Position numbers and translations under genes: made by a program. From NCBI RefSeq assembly GCF_004193775.1, contig NC_041019.1:51063928-51127927 (forward strand): 64,000 nucleotides of DNA, given 5' to 3'. Below, in pieces: positions 20,816-33,100 of the stretch (within the stretch, counting starts at the first letter, position 1; every line of letters begins with the position of its first letter). The notes under the pieces are model-generated. The model was not told where the DNA came from, did not search any database, and was given only the letters and a program-made list of their open reading frames with translations. Source of the stretch: Glycine soja (Eukaryota > Streptophyta > Magnoliopsida > Fabales > Fabaceae).

Positions 20816-23800
20816 ATCATCTATAACAAAGGAGAAAATAGGTATAATTACTAAGGAGGAAATAAAATTAAGAATATTAAGTGTGTTAACAGTTTGAATA
20901 ATATTCATACCTGCTCAAAAGAGGTATTTCCTGGCAGTCCGGGTGAGTGCAAGTTCTTTGTCATACCTATAAAACACCCACAAAAAGAGACTTTTTGTTT
21001 CCAATTTTGAGGACCAAAAAAGATTTATCATTTCTCAATAGTTTCTCTCACCTATATTGTTAGAGAGAGGAAAAGTAACTTTTTCAAACATATATTATGT
21101 AGCATGTACACCCATATCAATGGCTATTATTTGTTAATTTTGAATGTGTAACAGTTTTTTTTATCATTAAATGTTAATTTGTTAATTTTATTATAAATGT
21201 TAATTAGAAAGATTTGAATCAATAATTTTTTCCCCTTTCTCTATTCACCTTAAGCCTTATCTTCTTAACTATAAAGTCAAATGGTTAGTCTGTATTTAAT
21301 TTTGAAGGCTTCATGTTTATGTTTATTGGAAGAAAAACTTGTTTATTTATGATATTTCTTTTAGTTATTGAAAATTATATTTGACAAATATAATGTAGTT
21401 TGAATCTCTCGTTAAGAACTAAAAATACTTCTTATAATTTTTTAAAAAAGATAAAAACAAATAAAATTTTGTAAAAAACTAAAATATGTAATGTTTATTT
21501 GAATTGAAATTTATAGAGAGGGAGGAGCGAAGGAAAAGATGATTAACTTACACACGTAAAACTAGCGAATCAATTTTTATTTTATCTTCTGATTTAACAC
21601 GATTCCATAATCATCCTTATATTCAGTAATTAATTTTTTCATTATTGTAATTGATTTCTTTCTCTTTTTTAATTCAATTTTATATATAGAGTCTCTTCTA
21701 TTATTTCTCTAATGTCAGTATTTTTTTTCGTGTTCTTAACATATAATCGGTTTCTCCTCTTTTTTCTTTCTTTTTTTTTTTTCTCTTTTTGTGTTTTCTC
21801 TATTTGAAAGACTTCTATTTTTTTAACACTTTTATGTTTTATTATTCTCCTTTCATTTATTTGTCTTATTTTATATTTTCTGTCGACCTTTTCTTCATTA
21901 GACTTTTTATTATTTTGATTTTTTTACTACTTTAAATATAACATGCGTTTTTCTATGTTTCTTTTTAAAGTATAATTCGATTTCAAATTAGTAATCAATA
22001 TAAGAAAACGGAGAAAATTAATCAATTAAGTAATATTTTCCCACTCTTTCTTGTGACAAAAATAAATAAATCTGGGATTGTGAGTATCACAAGAATCACA
22101 ATTTAATTTTTAATCGAGGATTGAGGATAGGGTGTGGGGACAAATGCTCCCATAAGATTTTTTTAATTGATCTCCACTCACCTAATAAAAAAAAATTGTC
22201 CCTGTAAAAAAATAGAAATTATCCTAGTAAGATGAATTATTTTAAAATAAATGTAAGAAAATACAAGAAATAAAAAGAGAAAATAAATTGATATTAATCT
22301 TACTTTTTAATTTTTTAATTTTTACAGTAATGACAAAAAAATATAGACAAAAATTCAAAATATGAAAATATATAAAAAGATAATTTTAATTTGTAAAAAT
22401 ATAAATAGTTTGGATTTTTTTCATAATATCATGTATTTTATGATAACTAGTAATATTTTTTTTGTGATAACATTATGAACTATTTCTTATCCATTTAAGA
22501 AAATTTTTTAGATCCTTCAATGCATCTTGGTAAAACATCTTTGTATAAATATAAATATTGACTAATTAACTCCAATAAGTTGTAAGCTGTTGTATCACCA
22601 ATATTTAAATTTAAAATTCAAACGTGGAAGCATGGTTTTAAAAGCATTGTTTGAGTTTGCTAGTGTTAGAGAATTGGTACATTGGCTTCATTGATTTGGG
22701 ATATTCAACAAAATCAGGAGGACTTTGATACAAAGGAATATAATGAGACGTGTGTCAACTTATTGGAATCATGTAAATGTTGGTTACTTTTTGTTGTTAA
22801 ATTTATTATTTTTTTAGCCTTGGGCAACTCTGGAAATGCGGTGTATTTTCTACTTCTGGATTGGAGCTTAGTTTTGGAATTTGCATCGTCAAAGTTTATC
22901 TATAATTATATGTTGTTTCTCTGTAGTGGTATATAAGTAAAAAATGGTCTTATTTAACTAAAATATAATTAAATTTAATTAATTTTATCTTATTGATATT
23001 ATATCTAAAATATTATTTATTTAATTTTAATTATATTTTCAATTACTTCTTTTTATTTATGATTATAAGTTTCAATAAAAAAACATTTAAAATAATCTTA
23101 CTTTTATTTAAGATTAAAAAAATTAAATAATATTAAATAAATTTTTTAATTAGTATAAAATTATATATATATATATATATATATATGAATCCACAGGAAA
23201 CATAATAGAAATAAAGTGTCTTAGTATACACATTTTTATATTCATTTTATTCTCATAACTGCATGCATACTTACTATTTTATTCCTATCACTATCTTCAT
23301 AAGTTACCCACCAACTTTTATTATATCTTTTTTATTTAAAAAATCATGAAAGAACAATTAGCCATTCTGAAGTGCCTGTTTTCGCTAGTTTTTAATAATT
23401 GGGATGACAACATGTAATGCCAAGTGATTTCCCAATTTGGGCATTTGATCTTGTAGTGGCTGATATTTATTTAATTATACAATCATATTAAAATTGTAAA
23501 TCATAATATAAGCTTTTTTATTGGGAAATCATATTGAAAGTTATTTAAGATGTTTTAAAATTACAAGTTTTATATATCTAAACTTATCATGTATATTCTC
23601 TATTAAACAAAATGGATGCATTTACTTTGTTGCATGATGAATTATACTTCCTCACTCACCATTGTTTTGTGTTTTATAGCTCGCATTAGGTTACGACTAA
23701 ATAGTAATTTTCTCTAAAATTAATAATATATTAAACTTTATTGGGAAAATAAAATTGACATTGAGTGTTTATATACTCGTAGTATCATTACATTTTTTAT

Positions 23801-23826
23801 ATAATTTATATGCTCACAATTTTGTT
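20816..23826. other. AT-rich spacer, no supported gene
   Basis: Long poly-T/poly-pyrimidine stretches (about 21650-21960) and AT-rich sequence. An 84-codon frame at 22682-22936 (the only longer one) starts from TTG and shows no domain. An AT run lies at 23162-23186. Nothing here supports a functional gene. Confidence 0.5.
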
Positions 23827-24778
23827 GTGAAAGAGGTAAAGAAAAGAGCTAAAAATCATGATTTTTTTACACTAATCAAAAGACAACAACCATGATAATT
23901 TTGTATATAAACAATAATTTTTACACGAGCAATAATCTTGTATGACTGTGGTAATTTTGTTGACACTTAAAGATTCAAGAATTGGTACACAATATCTTTA
24001 AAAGATAAGGACATGACTTGTATGTCACGACATAAATTTTACACCAACAAGCATTTGTGGATGAATAGACCTCGTCGATATTACTACTTTAGATGGTCTA
24101 TATCTCACTAAAAAATCACTCTTGAATATGTTCGTTATGATTTTACCTACATTGTTCCATATGAAAGAACATCAATTGATGAGGATCCACCTAGTGTTCC
24201 ACCCAAGAAGGGAGATTGCACATCGCATTCAAGGTTAATGTCTCCTAAGATTTCAATCATGAGTTGATTAAAGTCTTTAAGAACATTTTTACTTTTGTTT
24301 TACTAGAGGAAAATTATCAAAAACCTCTTTTTTACTTCTTAAACAATTTATGTTAATTAAGTTGTTTTATGTGTTGTTGGTTAAGTTTTTTTGTCAAGAC
24401 TTTGTATCATTAGATGATTTTTTGTTGTTGTTGAACATGGGACCTAGTATATCAAGCCATGTTCATGTTAGTTTTCCCACAATTTGTTTTGTTCTTTAAA
24501 TTTTTTTGTCAAAATGTGATGAGAGTCCCTACGAAATTTAACGATAGGAATTTATGATAAAATATTTACCAAGTTAAAGCCAATTTAATGCATGTTGGCA
24601 ATTTTTCATTGGTAAAACTCAAGGTTTGGTATTGGTTTGTGAAAGAATTTGAAAAAGAGCTTAAAAAATCATAAATTTTTGGAGTTAATCAAAATACCAT
24701 AATCATGATAATTTCATATGAGTAATAATTTTGAACGACCGTGAAAATTTTCCCACTTGTCAATTAAAGATATCAACC
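23827..24778 (+). repeat. Diverged direct-repeat pair around a coding-like remnant
   Basis: Copies lie at about 23827-23976 and 24639-24778. They share GTGAAAGA, AAAGAGCT, AAAATCAT, TAATCAAAA, CATGATAATTT, the AGCAATAATCTTG/AGTAATAATTTTG motif, a GACTGTGGTAATTTT/GACCGTGAAAATTTT motif and TTAAAGAT in the same order, offset by about 812 bp. This could be the ends of an old retroelement or a local duplication; which one cannot be told by eye. Confidence 0.5.
24022..24267 (+). pseudogene. Degraded coding-like remnant, 81 codons with one internal stop
   Basis: From ATG 24022 the frame reads as protein-like, low-bias sequence (MSRHKFYTNKHLWMNRPRR, then YYYFRWSISH), one stop, then KITLEYVRYDFTYIVPYERT and onward to TGA at about 24265-24267. 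The composition stands out from the surrounding poly-A/T DNA. It sits between the two copies of a diverged direct repeat, which favours a transposon-derived fragment. I do not recognise the family. Confidence 0.25.
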
Positions 24779-25455
24779 TTTATTTTTATTAAATATTATG
24801 ATTATTTATTTTTAGGTATTATTATTTTAAGAATATTCTCATAAACAAAATTATTTTTGCTCAACATACTAATGTAATATACAACAACTTTGAAATTTGA
24901 GATGAGTTGTGACTTATGTACTAGTCTAACTCAAAAATATAAAATGATTCGTGGGATTAAAAAGATGTATCAAAATAACTCAATCTAACTTAATTATTTT
25001 TTTCTATTTTAACGTGCATGAGTTGATGTAAATGAATATGGTAGTTGATTTTGAGAATTATTTTATTAAAACTTCAAAATTTGTTTTATCTTAGTAGGAA
25101 TGTAATTGCAGTTATATATATGACAATTGATAGTTTAGTATTTATTGATTAAAAATTTATTTTTATTATATTTTCCCATTTATATATAAAACTATCAATT
25201 CTACAATGAAATTCATATGTGTAAACTTTATACCATAAACTAAATCATTGCTCATGCCTTACTCATTTTTAATGACTTTAAAATTTAAGTTTGATATTCG
25301 AAATAACCTTTCCCCCCCTAAATTTATTAGAATATATTTGTATCCATTTCTTCTTTTGTTTTATGTTCATGTTCGTTTTGTTAATGCAGCCAAAATAATA
25401 CTTTTTTTAACTACCAAAACAATGTTTAAATAACTAAAAAATGTTATTTGATTTT

Positions 25456-28326
25456 TGTAACGCCCTAAGGGTATTATTGTAACTATACTTATTTTTTAGA
25501 GCATGAAAATTATAAATATTTATACGATATTATCATGCGGAAGCTAACAAATAAAGACACAAATTAGAACTTAATAAATACAAATCATCCCTTATAACAA
25601 GGTCTCATACATCATATAAAGGAATTACATAGAATCATAAAACATATTTAGATTATGTTCTTCATAATAAGACTTCATGCTCCACCAACACGTGTCATCA
25701 TTGTTTCATGAGAAGAAGGAAACTTAAAAAGGTGAGACATGATAACCCAATGAGTGCTCTAAAGACTCTACAATTGAGCTAGACTTCTATGGTTATCAAA
25801 CTTGATATTTATCAAACTTTATCACTTATATGGTTAGGTATGTATATATCGAATTGTAAGCTCTTGCCTCAAAGTTATTCTTTATACTCAATTACTACAT
25901 TAGTTCACCTTCACCAATATCTTATTTACTCTTACTCAAGCTTATATTTAACTTTATTCTTACTACACTAGTTTTCTCTTGAGGTAACTCTATTTTCCTT
26001 ACTCGGTTTTTACTCTCAAATACTACCACTGCTTCAATCTATGCTCAAAAGCAATATAAACATTTCAGCCTATGCTCACATAATGTCATTCTAGATATCT
26101 CTATATGCCTTTAAAGAGTCACATCTCATCCATTCCAAGTCATCACAATACATATCATAACTAGGGATGAAATTATTCACACATAACACAAGTACAACAA
26201 TCAAAGGCATTCATAGAGTCCATATCGTCAATTACACAAGTTAGACCAACGCACAATAATGCATTTTGCAATGTAGTGTTCTTTTCACTTTTCATATGCA
26301 TGTGGTACCAAAAAAATATTTTGCAAAAAAAGACTTAGGAGGACATGTAGTATTTCATTACTACACTCTCATTGAGACGAGACTATCAATGGCGTGTCAG
26401 GGTTATCTAGTCTTACAAGGATACTCCAACCATGAGATGAACATAAGCTAAACGGAAATTTCAAACTGGATACCACTAGGGACAAACTCATACTTCAACT
26501 CATTCATGCCTTCCAAGGTAAGCTTGGCCACATCCTCCATCTTAAAAACACATGCACATTTATGATGCATGTCCCAAACATTCATACAAAGTAGTTCCAT
26601 TCAACCTTATGTCAGACATAATAAGCTCATTTTTGTCCCACATGTGCTAAGTAACTCACGGTCAAAATACCATTCAGGCTCATTCTTGCCCCCACATAGG
26701 CTAGGCCACCTATCTCAATGGCATTTAACCACAACTCATCACATCATGGTGGTTTTCGCTCCACATGAACTCGACTACATATAAATCTTTTCAAAACATT
26801 ATCATGACATCACTTGATTCACCATGTACACACAAATATCATACATTACAATTCACACTTTAGAGATAAAACAAAAATTCAATGATTCCACAACACTCAC
26901 AAATCACTATTCAAGTTATAACATCAACACGTGTATTCAATATCATCATTCAATCAACTCATGTACATGTTAACTCTATGATATACATCAAATTATAGCA
27001 TCTACCTACTTTTTATTTTGATTGGTATAACATCCTTTAAGTTTTGAGTATTACTTTTATCACTTTCAATTGTGTGTCTATGACCTCTCTGAGGTGTAAC
27101 CACTATATCTATAGTTGCACTAATCCTATCAAGTTGCATTGTATCTTGTTTTAGAGCTAAGAAAATTATCTAAAACTCCTATGTTTACCTCAAAATCTAG
27201 TTTAATTGTATGTGATGCCTAAAATTAGGAAGAACACAAATTGATTGCATAATCTTTATAGCTTGACCTTTGCTCACTAATTGTTCTATATATAGAGTTC
27301 CAGAAGTCCAAATTAGGTGAAATAAAATCCATTAGTTAGATATAATTAAGGGATACGTTTCTTATGAAGACACTTAAGCCTGATTAGATCATATTCACAA
27401 CTTTTTTTTCATATTAAAAATTCACGTTCCTGGTTACTCTATTCACATCTCTTGGCTTTCATATCATTCTCCTAAACTAATAAGATATCTAGTTCTTGAG
27501 ATAAGATAAAATACTTACACCAACGTCCAAAGAAGGAAATAGCTTAGGAAGAATAGGAGAAAACACTCACAAAAAAGAGAATGGAGATAAGCTTTAACTA
27601 ACCCGTACGAACTTGGCAGCGACGTCCACCTTGACCCTCGACAACAACTATTACTATGGCTAAAATCTGGGTGTGATTTAAAACATTATACTAGGCTAAG
27701 CCCTTTCTATTCTAGACTTGGTGGTCTCTTTTGTATATAGGGGAAGAAAAGGGTTTCATGGTATTATTTTGTCCAATATGAGACTTAGTGTTTTTTATGA
27801 TTAAGTGACCTATTTTTGAAGCATATTTTCTCTAAGATAGAAGCCAATTTTGTTTCTAAGATGTATAGATTAATTGTAACTTTTTCAGCAAGTTTTCCAA
27901 TGATGCAAATAACACCTCAAACGGACAAGTATAACTCAAGATATGATATAATCTTTCTGGGGTTGTTGTCATAAAACTAACACTAAACTTATATAATTTT
28001 TCAAGCATTCTAATTATAAGAAGTTAATCTAACACTTATTTGACACCAAATATAATAATTACAACATTGACATAATTGTATAAAAATAACACCAAACACA
28101 ATATAATATAATAAAGATAATGACAACAATAACAAGAACAATAATAATATACCCAAAATACACATGGTATGAGAACATACATTATCACAACACATGTACA
28201 TGCTTAAGACAAAACCAATAATATACAACCAATAATAAAAAGTAGTTACAGAAAATATAACAAAAGGGTCCTAATAAGGTTTATCCTTAAGTTATATTCC
28301 TAATACTCAAAGCTTTGAATGTTACA
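25456..28326. mobile_element. Probable solo LTR, 2,871 bp, with 5-bp target duplication
   Basis: The segment starts TGTAACGCCCTAAGGG and ends TTTGAATGTTACA: TG...CA termini with a 6-bp inverted end TGTAAC/GTTACA. It is flanked by an exact 5-bp repeat ATTTT at 25451-25455 and 28327-28331. TGTAAC-type starts and LTRs of this length occur in plant Ty3/gypsy elements, so a gypsy origin is inferred. Inside there is no primer-binding site or polymerase coding sequence, and open frames are short (the longest about 72 codons). I read it as one LTR left by recombination between the two LTRs of a full element. A complete non-autonomous element is the alternative. Confidence 0.72.
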
Positions 28327-28331
28327 ATTTT

Positions 28332-29640
28332 CTTCGGAGAGACAAACTTAACTCAAACAAGGCGGTAAGTCGAGTGGTGGAAGTCTTGACTTTTTATAAT
28401 TCATCAAAATCTCACACATTGGGGAGCAGGAAGTTAAGACTCAATCAAACTAAATAAAACCATTTGAGAAGGGTTGGTCCCAATTTTGTGATTGAGAATG
28501 TTTAATTGGACTTGAGATAAAATCTTATAAATATTAGGGAAAAATAACTTCTATTTATTCATATTGATTAAAAATCGTACAACTATAAAAAAGACACCAT
28601 AAACAAAAACGAAAAGATCACATATTTGTTTAAGTTCAATGTGGCTTGACCCCTGTGCCTACATCTACGCTCTCAAATTTGTTTAATGTGGTTCAGTCAC
28701 TCATCATACATCCTTACATCCAGAACAAAGTTCATAGACAAATTAGATAAACTTGCAAATCTTTTCTCTATGTGACACCTCCCACTTAGGGTCTTAAGCC
28801 TGAGTGGTTTTTCTCATATCTTTCTCTATATAATTTAAATGAGAAATCCCTAATTTATCAATAGTATCTCTAAAATTTAAACAAATTCTAAAGATAAAAT
28901 AATATATTATAATCTAAATCTAAACCGTATAATAGGAATTTAAAATTATAAATTTTGAGTTGTTTCCCAACAATCATTTTCTTAGTTAAAATTTTTAATT
29001 TCATCTTCAATATGTGCGATCATGGATGATGGTCACATTTTTGCAGCTCACACATTTTTTTGGTATATTTCCTAATCTACTCTCCATAAATATCAAATGA
29101 TCTTGACTAACACCATTAGTTATTGTTATTGGAACACACACATTTCTTTATTCTTTATTTATATTGACCCAATTAAAGAAAAAATAACACCATAAACAAA
29201 CAAAATTATCATAAAATTATTTAACGGGGTTTTATCTTTTATACCTACATTCATATCGTTTATTTATTAAAACATAGTTTGATCCCTCATGTATGCTTCT
29301 ATGCTTTTGAAATCTTCTCCCACATAACTCTTTCTTTCTCTCACATAGGATAGGTGACCCACTTATTATTCTCTCATCTTTAAAACTTTAAAAAAAATTT
29401 GAGAAAAAATATTTAAATTAAAATAGAAAAAAAAGAATTGTGATACTCACTCTTTTTTCCTTGAGGGGTGTGGACGGGGTAGGAGTAAGTTTGAAAGAAA
29501 ACTTATAAACAGTTAAATCAAATAAATCTTCTCATTAAAATAAGTTGACAAGTGTCAATGTTTTAATGGTTCCGTCTCTTATTCGATTTGTTCACTTCGG
29601 AGGAAATAGCATTCCTCAAAATGAGATTAGATTAGATTTA
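28332..29640. other. Spacer between solo LTR and SYN4 promoter
   Basis: AT-rich, no supported gene. Two diverged stretches, near 28550-28640 and 29150-29220, share TTATTCATATTGA/TTATTTATATTGA and ACACCATAAACAAA on the same strand, hinting at an old repeat pair. Confidence 0.4.
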
Positions 29641-30178
29641 GAGGTTTGACTTATTATATTTGGAAAATTATATCAAACCCGAAACCGAATCGGTTTTCCG
29701 CTGCACAGACAAAGATCGCTCTCATTTCTGTTCAAATTTCAATTTCAAACTTAGTATTACTCCAAATTTCAATCTCTCCCAATTTTCACTCTCAATTTTC
29801 AATTCCCACTTATTTCGGAACCACCCTCACTCACTCTAAATTAGTATTACCCCAAATTTCAATTCCCACTCATCCACCTAGGGTTTTCTTTTCCACTTCG
29901 AAGCTATGCTCAATTTCAATTCTTCTCTCGCTCCGCGTTTCGGCGAACGAATGACGCCGTTCTGGTGAGCTTTGGATTCGTTTCCTTTCGTTCCCCAACG
30001 CGGATTCGTTGCTCTCGTTTCTCACGCGATTGTTGGAGGAGTCGTATCGTGTTGCGTTTGTTGACCGATGAGGTTCAATTAGGGTTTCTCGAATTCGGTT
30101 TTGTGATGGGGATTTAGGTTTTGACGAACGTTGGTGTTGTTGTTTTTGTGGAGTGGGGAATTTGTGAAGCTAAGAGGG
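29641..30178 (+). promoter_or_regulatory. SYN4 promoter and pyrimidine-rich leader
   Basis: Immediately upstream of the kleisin start are C/T-rich blocks containing the repeated phrase TTAGTATTAC(T/C)CCAAATTTCAAT (near 29750 and 29841). A TTTTCCGC near 29694 resembles, but does not match exactly, the E2F core TTTSSCGC. No TATA box is certain. The ATG at 30179 is the first that opens the conserved kleisin N terminus. Confidence 0.4.
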
Positions 30179-33100
30179 ATGTTTTACTCACAGTTTATTT
30201 TGGCCAAGAAAGGGCCACTTGGGACTATATGGATAGCTGCGCATTTGGAGAGGAAGCTCCGGAAGAACCAGGTGGCGGATACCGACATTGGCGTCTCCGT
30301 AGGTGTGTTTGTTTTGTTCCGCGCTTTTTAATTTGAGTTTTTAATGCGTGGAGAGTTTTGTTTTGTTAGCTAGCAGTGTAATTTATGGTTGCAATTAATG
30401 TTTTAGGAGGCTTTGTTTTAATGAGGATGCAACAGTTTGTTTTGTTGTTTCCTGATCTGATTACCTTGTGGGGTTTAATTTAATCGTTGTGGTTTTGGTT
30501 ATGTGGATAGTTAGTTATTAGTTACAGTTAAGAAAATTATGCAGCTATGGGTTTTCTGGAATGTGAAAACTTTCTCCACTAATTGTGGAAATTGAAAGAG
30601 CTATTGTGGTGACAGTGGCACTAACTTTGAGCATTGATGGGTTGTACCAATAGGCTAACTAAAACAAGAGCTACTGCTTAGACTTGTAATTATGCATAGG
30701 GTAACAGGTAACGACTTTAGTGGGATTTGAGAGTGGTAAGGAGGGTAGTGAATTGGCAAGGGCATTTGTGTAGTTAATTAGTTATTGATCTAAGTGGTTG
30801 AAGTATTTTCTGAAGATTTATTTGTTGTTTGTTACTTGTTGCTAGAGTTTTTCTTCTCGTCATCCTTGTGGTGCTTTGCTCATAGCAACTTTTGTGGGGT
30901 TCTGTTTATTTGCAGAAAAACTAGAAGTCTCTTGTTTCATGTATTGTTGAGTTTGTTCAAGCTTAAGAGAGTGTCTTATATTCTTTTGAGGGGAAAAATA
31001 TGTAAGGATACTGAGAATGTTTTTCCTAGGGATTCTAAATATTACATTCTCTGCTATCTACAGGAATAAAAAACAACAGTAGTTCTGAGACCAAATTAGA
31101 TGATGAATGGGATGGCAGAATATAGAACAAAGTGAAGGATGTTAGAATTAGAAACCTGGCAATGCGATAATTTCTAATCGAAGCTTAATAGATTATGCCT
31201 AAGGGAGCATGGGTGCATTTGGATAAACAACTTAATTAAGTGGTTGTTCAATAGGCTCTTATCACGTAAGGTCTTATGCCGTGAATTTTCCTGTGAAACA
31301 TTTTGGAACAAGCTAAAAGGAGCCTATTTTGATAAGCTACACAAAGAAGCTTATAGAAATAATCTGAAAAGAACTTATGAGAGTCATAAGTAAGTTATTT
31401 TCATAAGCTCCCTATAAGCTCTTCCGAAGGGCCCTTTTGTGTACTTGAAATTAGAAAACACTACAAAAGGCATAGTATAAGGTGACTGGCTAGAAAGAAC
31501 ACTCTCAGAAGAGGGTGACTTGACTTACTGAAAAAGGAGCCTAATAGGATCAGTAAGTCCTCAGCACAGTCCCACAAGAAGTCCTCCGCATTGTGTATGC
31601 TCCTTTGTGGAGGATTTCTTGTGGGACTCTGCTGAGGACTTACTGATCCTATTAGGCTAGTGTGAGGACTGTCTACCATTATTAATGCCATTTTGTGACC
31701 ATGATAGTTGTCTGCATTTAATTTAGTTATTCCTTTAAGTGTTTGAATTGTTCTTATGGTTTGTTTCTCTTTAAATCCTTATTTCCATGCTATAAATACT
31801 CTGAGATATACCATTCTTTTATTCTTTACGGAATTGGGAAACCAATTAGGGGAATTTTGGAAGAAGACCCAGCTAGAGTGGTTTGATGTATGCCTCCTGG
31901 TTATTATTCACCTAAAATCACGGATGCTGCACCTTCCATTGGAAATTTGTTTAGTCATGATGTAGTCCTTATTTTTGGGCTTTTTTATTTCCATAAATAA
32001 TCAATTAGTGGCTAAATCCACGTTTTTTAAAGTTTGAGGGCCAAATTCATCAATATGGAAGTACAGGGACCTTGACCATGATTTACAAAAAAGGTAGGGA
32101 CTAAAAACACATTTTTCCTGTGTTGAAATTATGGGGTTTTAGGTATAAAGGGAGGAAAGAAATAAAATATAATCAATGAGATGTATTATAATGTATTGAT
32201 GTGCTCATAAAACCTAAAGCACCAACACTTATTTATACTAATCACAATCCTAATTAGTCAGTAAAATAAATATAATCAGGAAATAAGGTAACCTATCCTT
32301 TGATATACTGAAGAAATAGGGAAACTAAACCTGGAGGATAATATAAGATATTTTCATAAATATAGGAAGTTACTCAAGTGAGATTGCTTTGCTATTGGGG
32401 AAATGAGAATATGAAAATAGATCATGGAATCTTATTTGAATAGTCAAGATTTAAATATAAATGTGCTTGACTTCTTTAAATGGTCATTGTAATTACTATC
32501 TTTTAATCTTGACCATCCATATTTGATTGTATGTTTAAGATTTACAGTTGTCACATTCTTAACATAAAAACTGTTCTCATTTGACATTTGATAGATAGAT
32601 AGCTAAAGGTACAAAGTAACACAGAGATTAGAAAGCCTTGTTATGTGAGGGCTTGAAAGACTAAAAAAGTACAGATAGACAAACATGTACTACCATTGAG
32701 CTTTCCAATCCGTTTGCTTATCTGCTACAGACACCTACTGAAAGATACCATAAGCTCTGTTCAAAAGAGAGTCAGAAAAGACAATTTTGTCTCACAAGTC
32801 CACAACAACTTCGTTTGTTGGCCAAAAGGATTTCCTAATATACAGACATGTTTTTTCAAAGAAAATGTTCCAAAGAACAATGCAGATTGCTCACTGCCAT
32901 AGTTTCTTCCCCTCGGTCCAAATGAAATTCCTGAAGTTGATTGTAAGAAATTGATCTAGATAAAAGGGACCCAGGTGTCAGCAAATCCTTAAAATATTAA
33001 ATTCCAGATGAATCTATCCGTAGTGCATTGTAAAACAAATGTGAACAACTGTTTCTGAACTAGAGCCTTTTGTGGTCCCCTAATTTTTTGGCATATTGTT

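Noticed and set aside
22682..22936. 84-codon frame in the gene desert
   Set aside because: Starts from TTG, is surrounded by AT-rich debris, and shows no recognisable motif.
25456..28326. Full retrotransposon with coding capacity
   Set aside because: No gag/pol motifs or primer-binding site were seen on either strand; a single LTR is the simpler reading.
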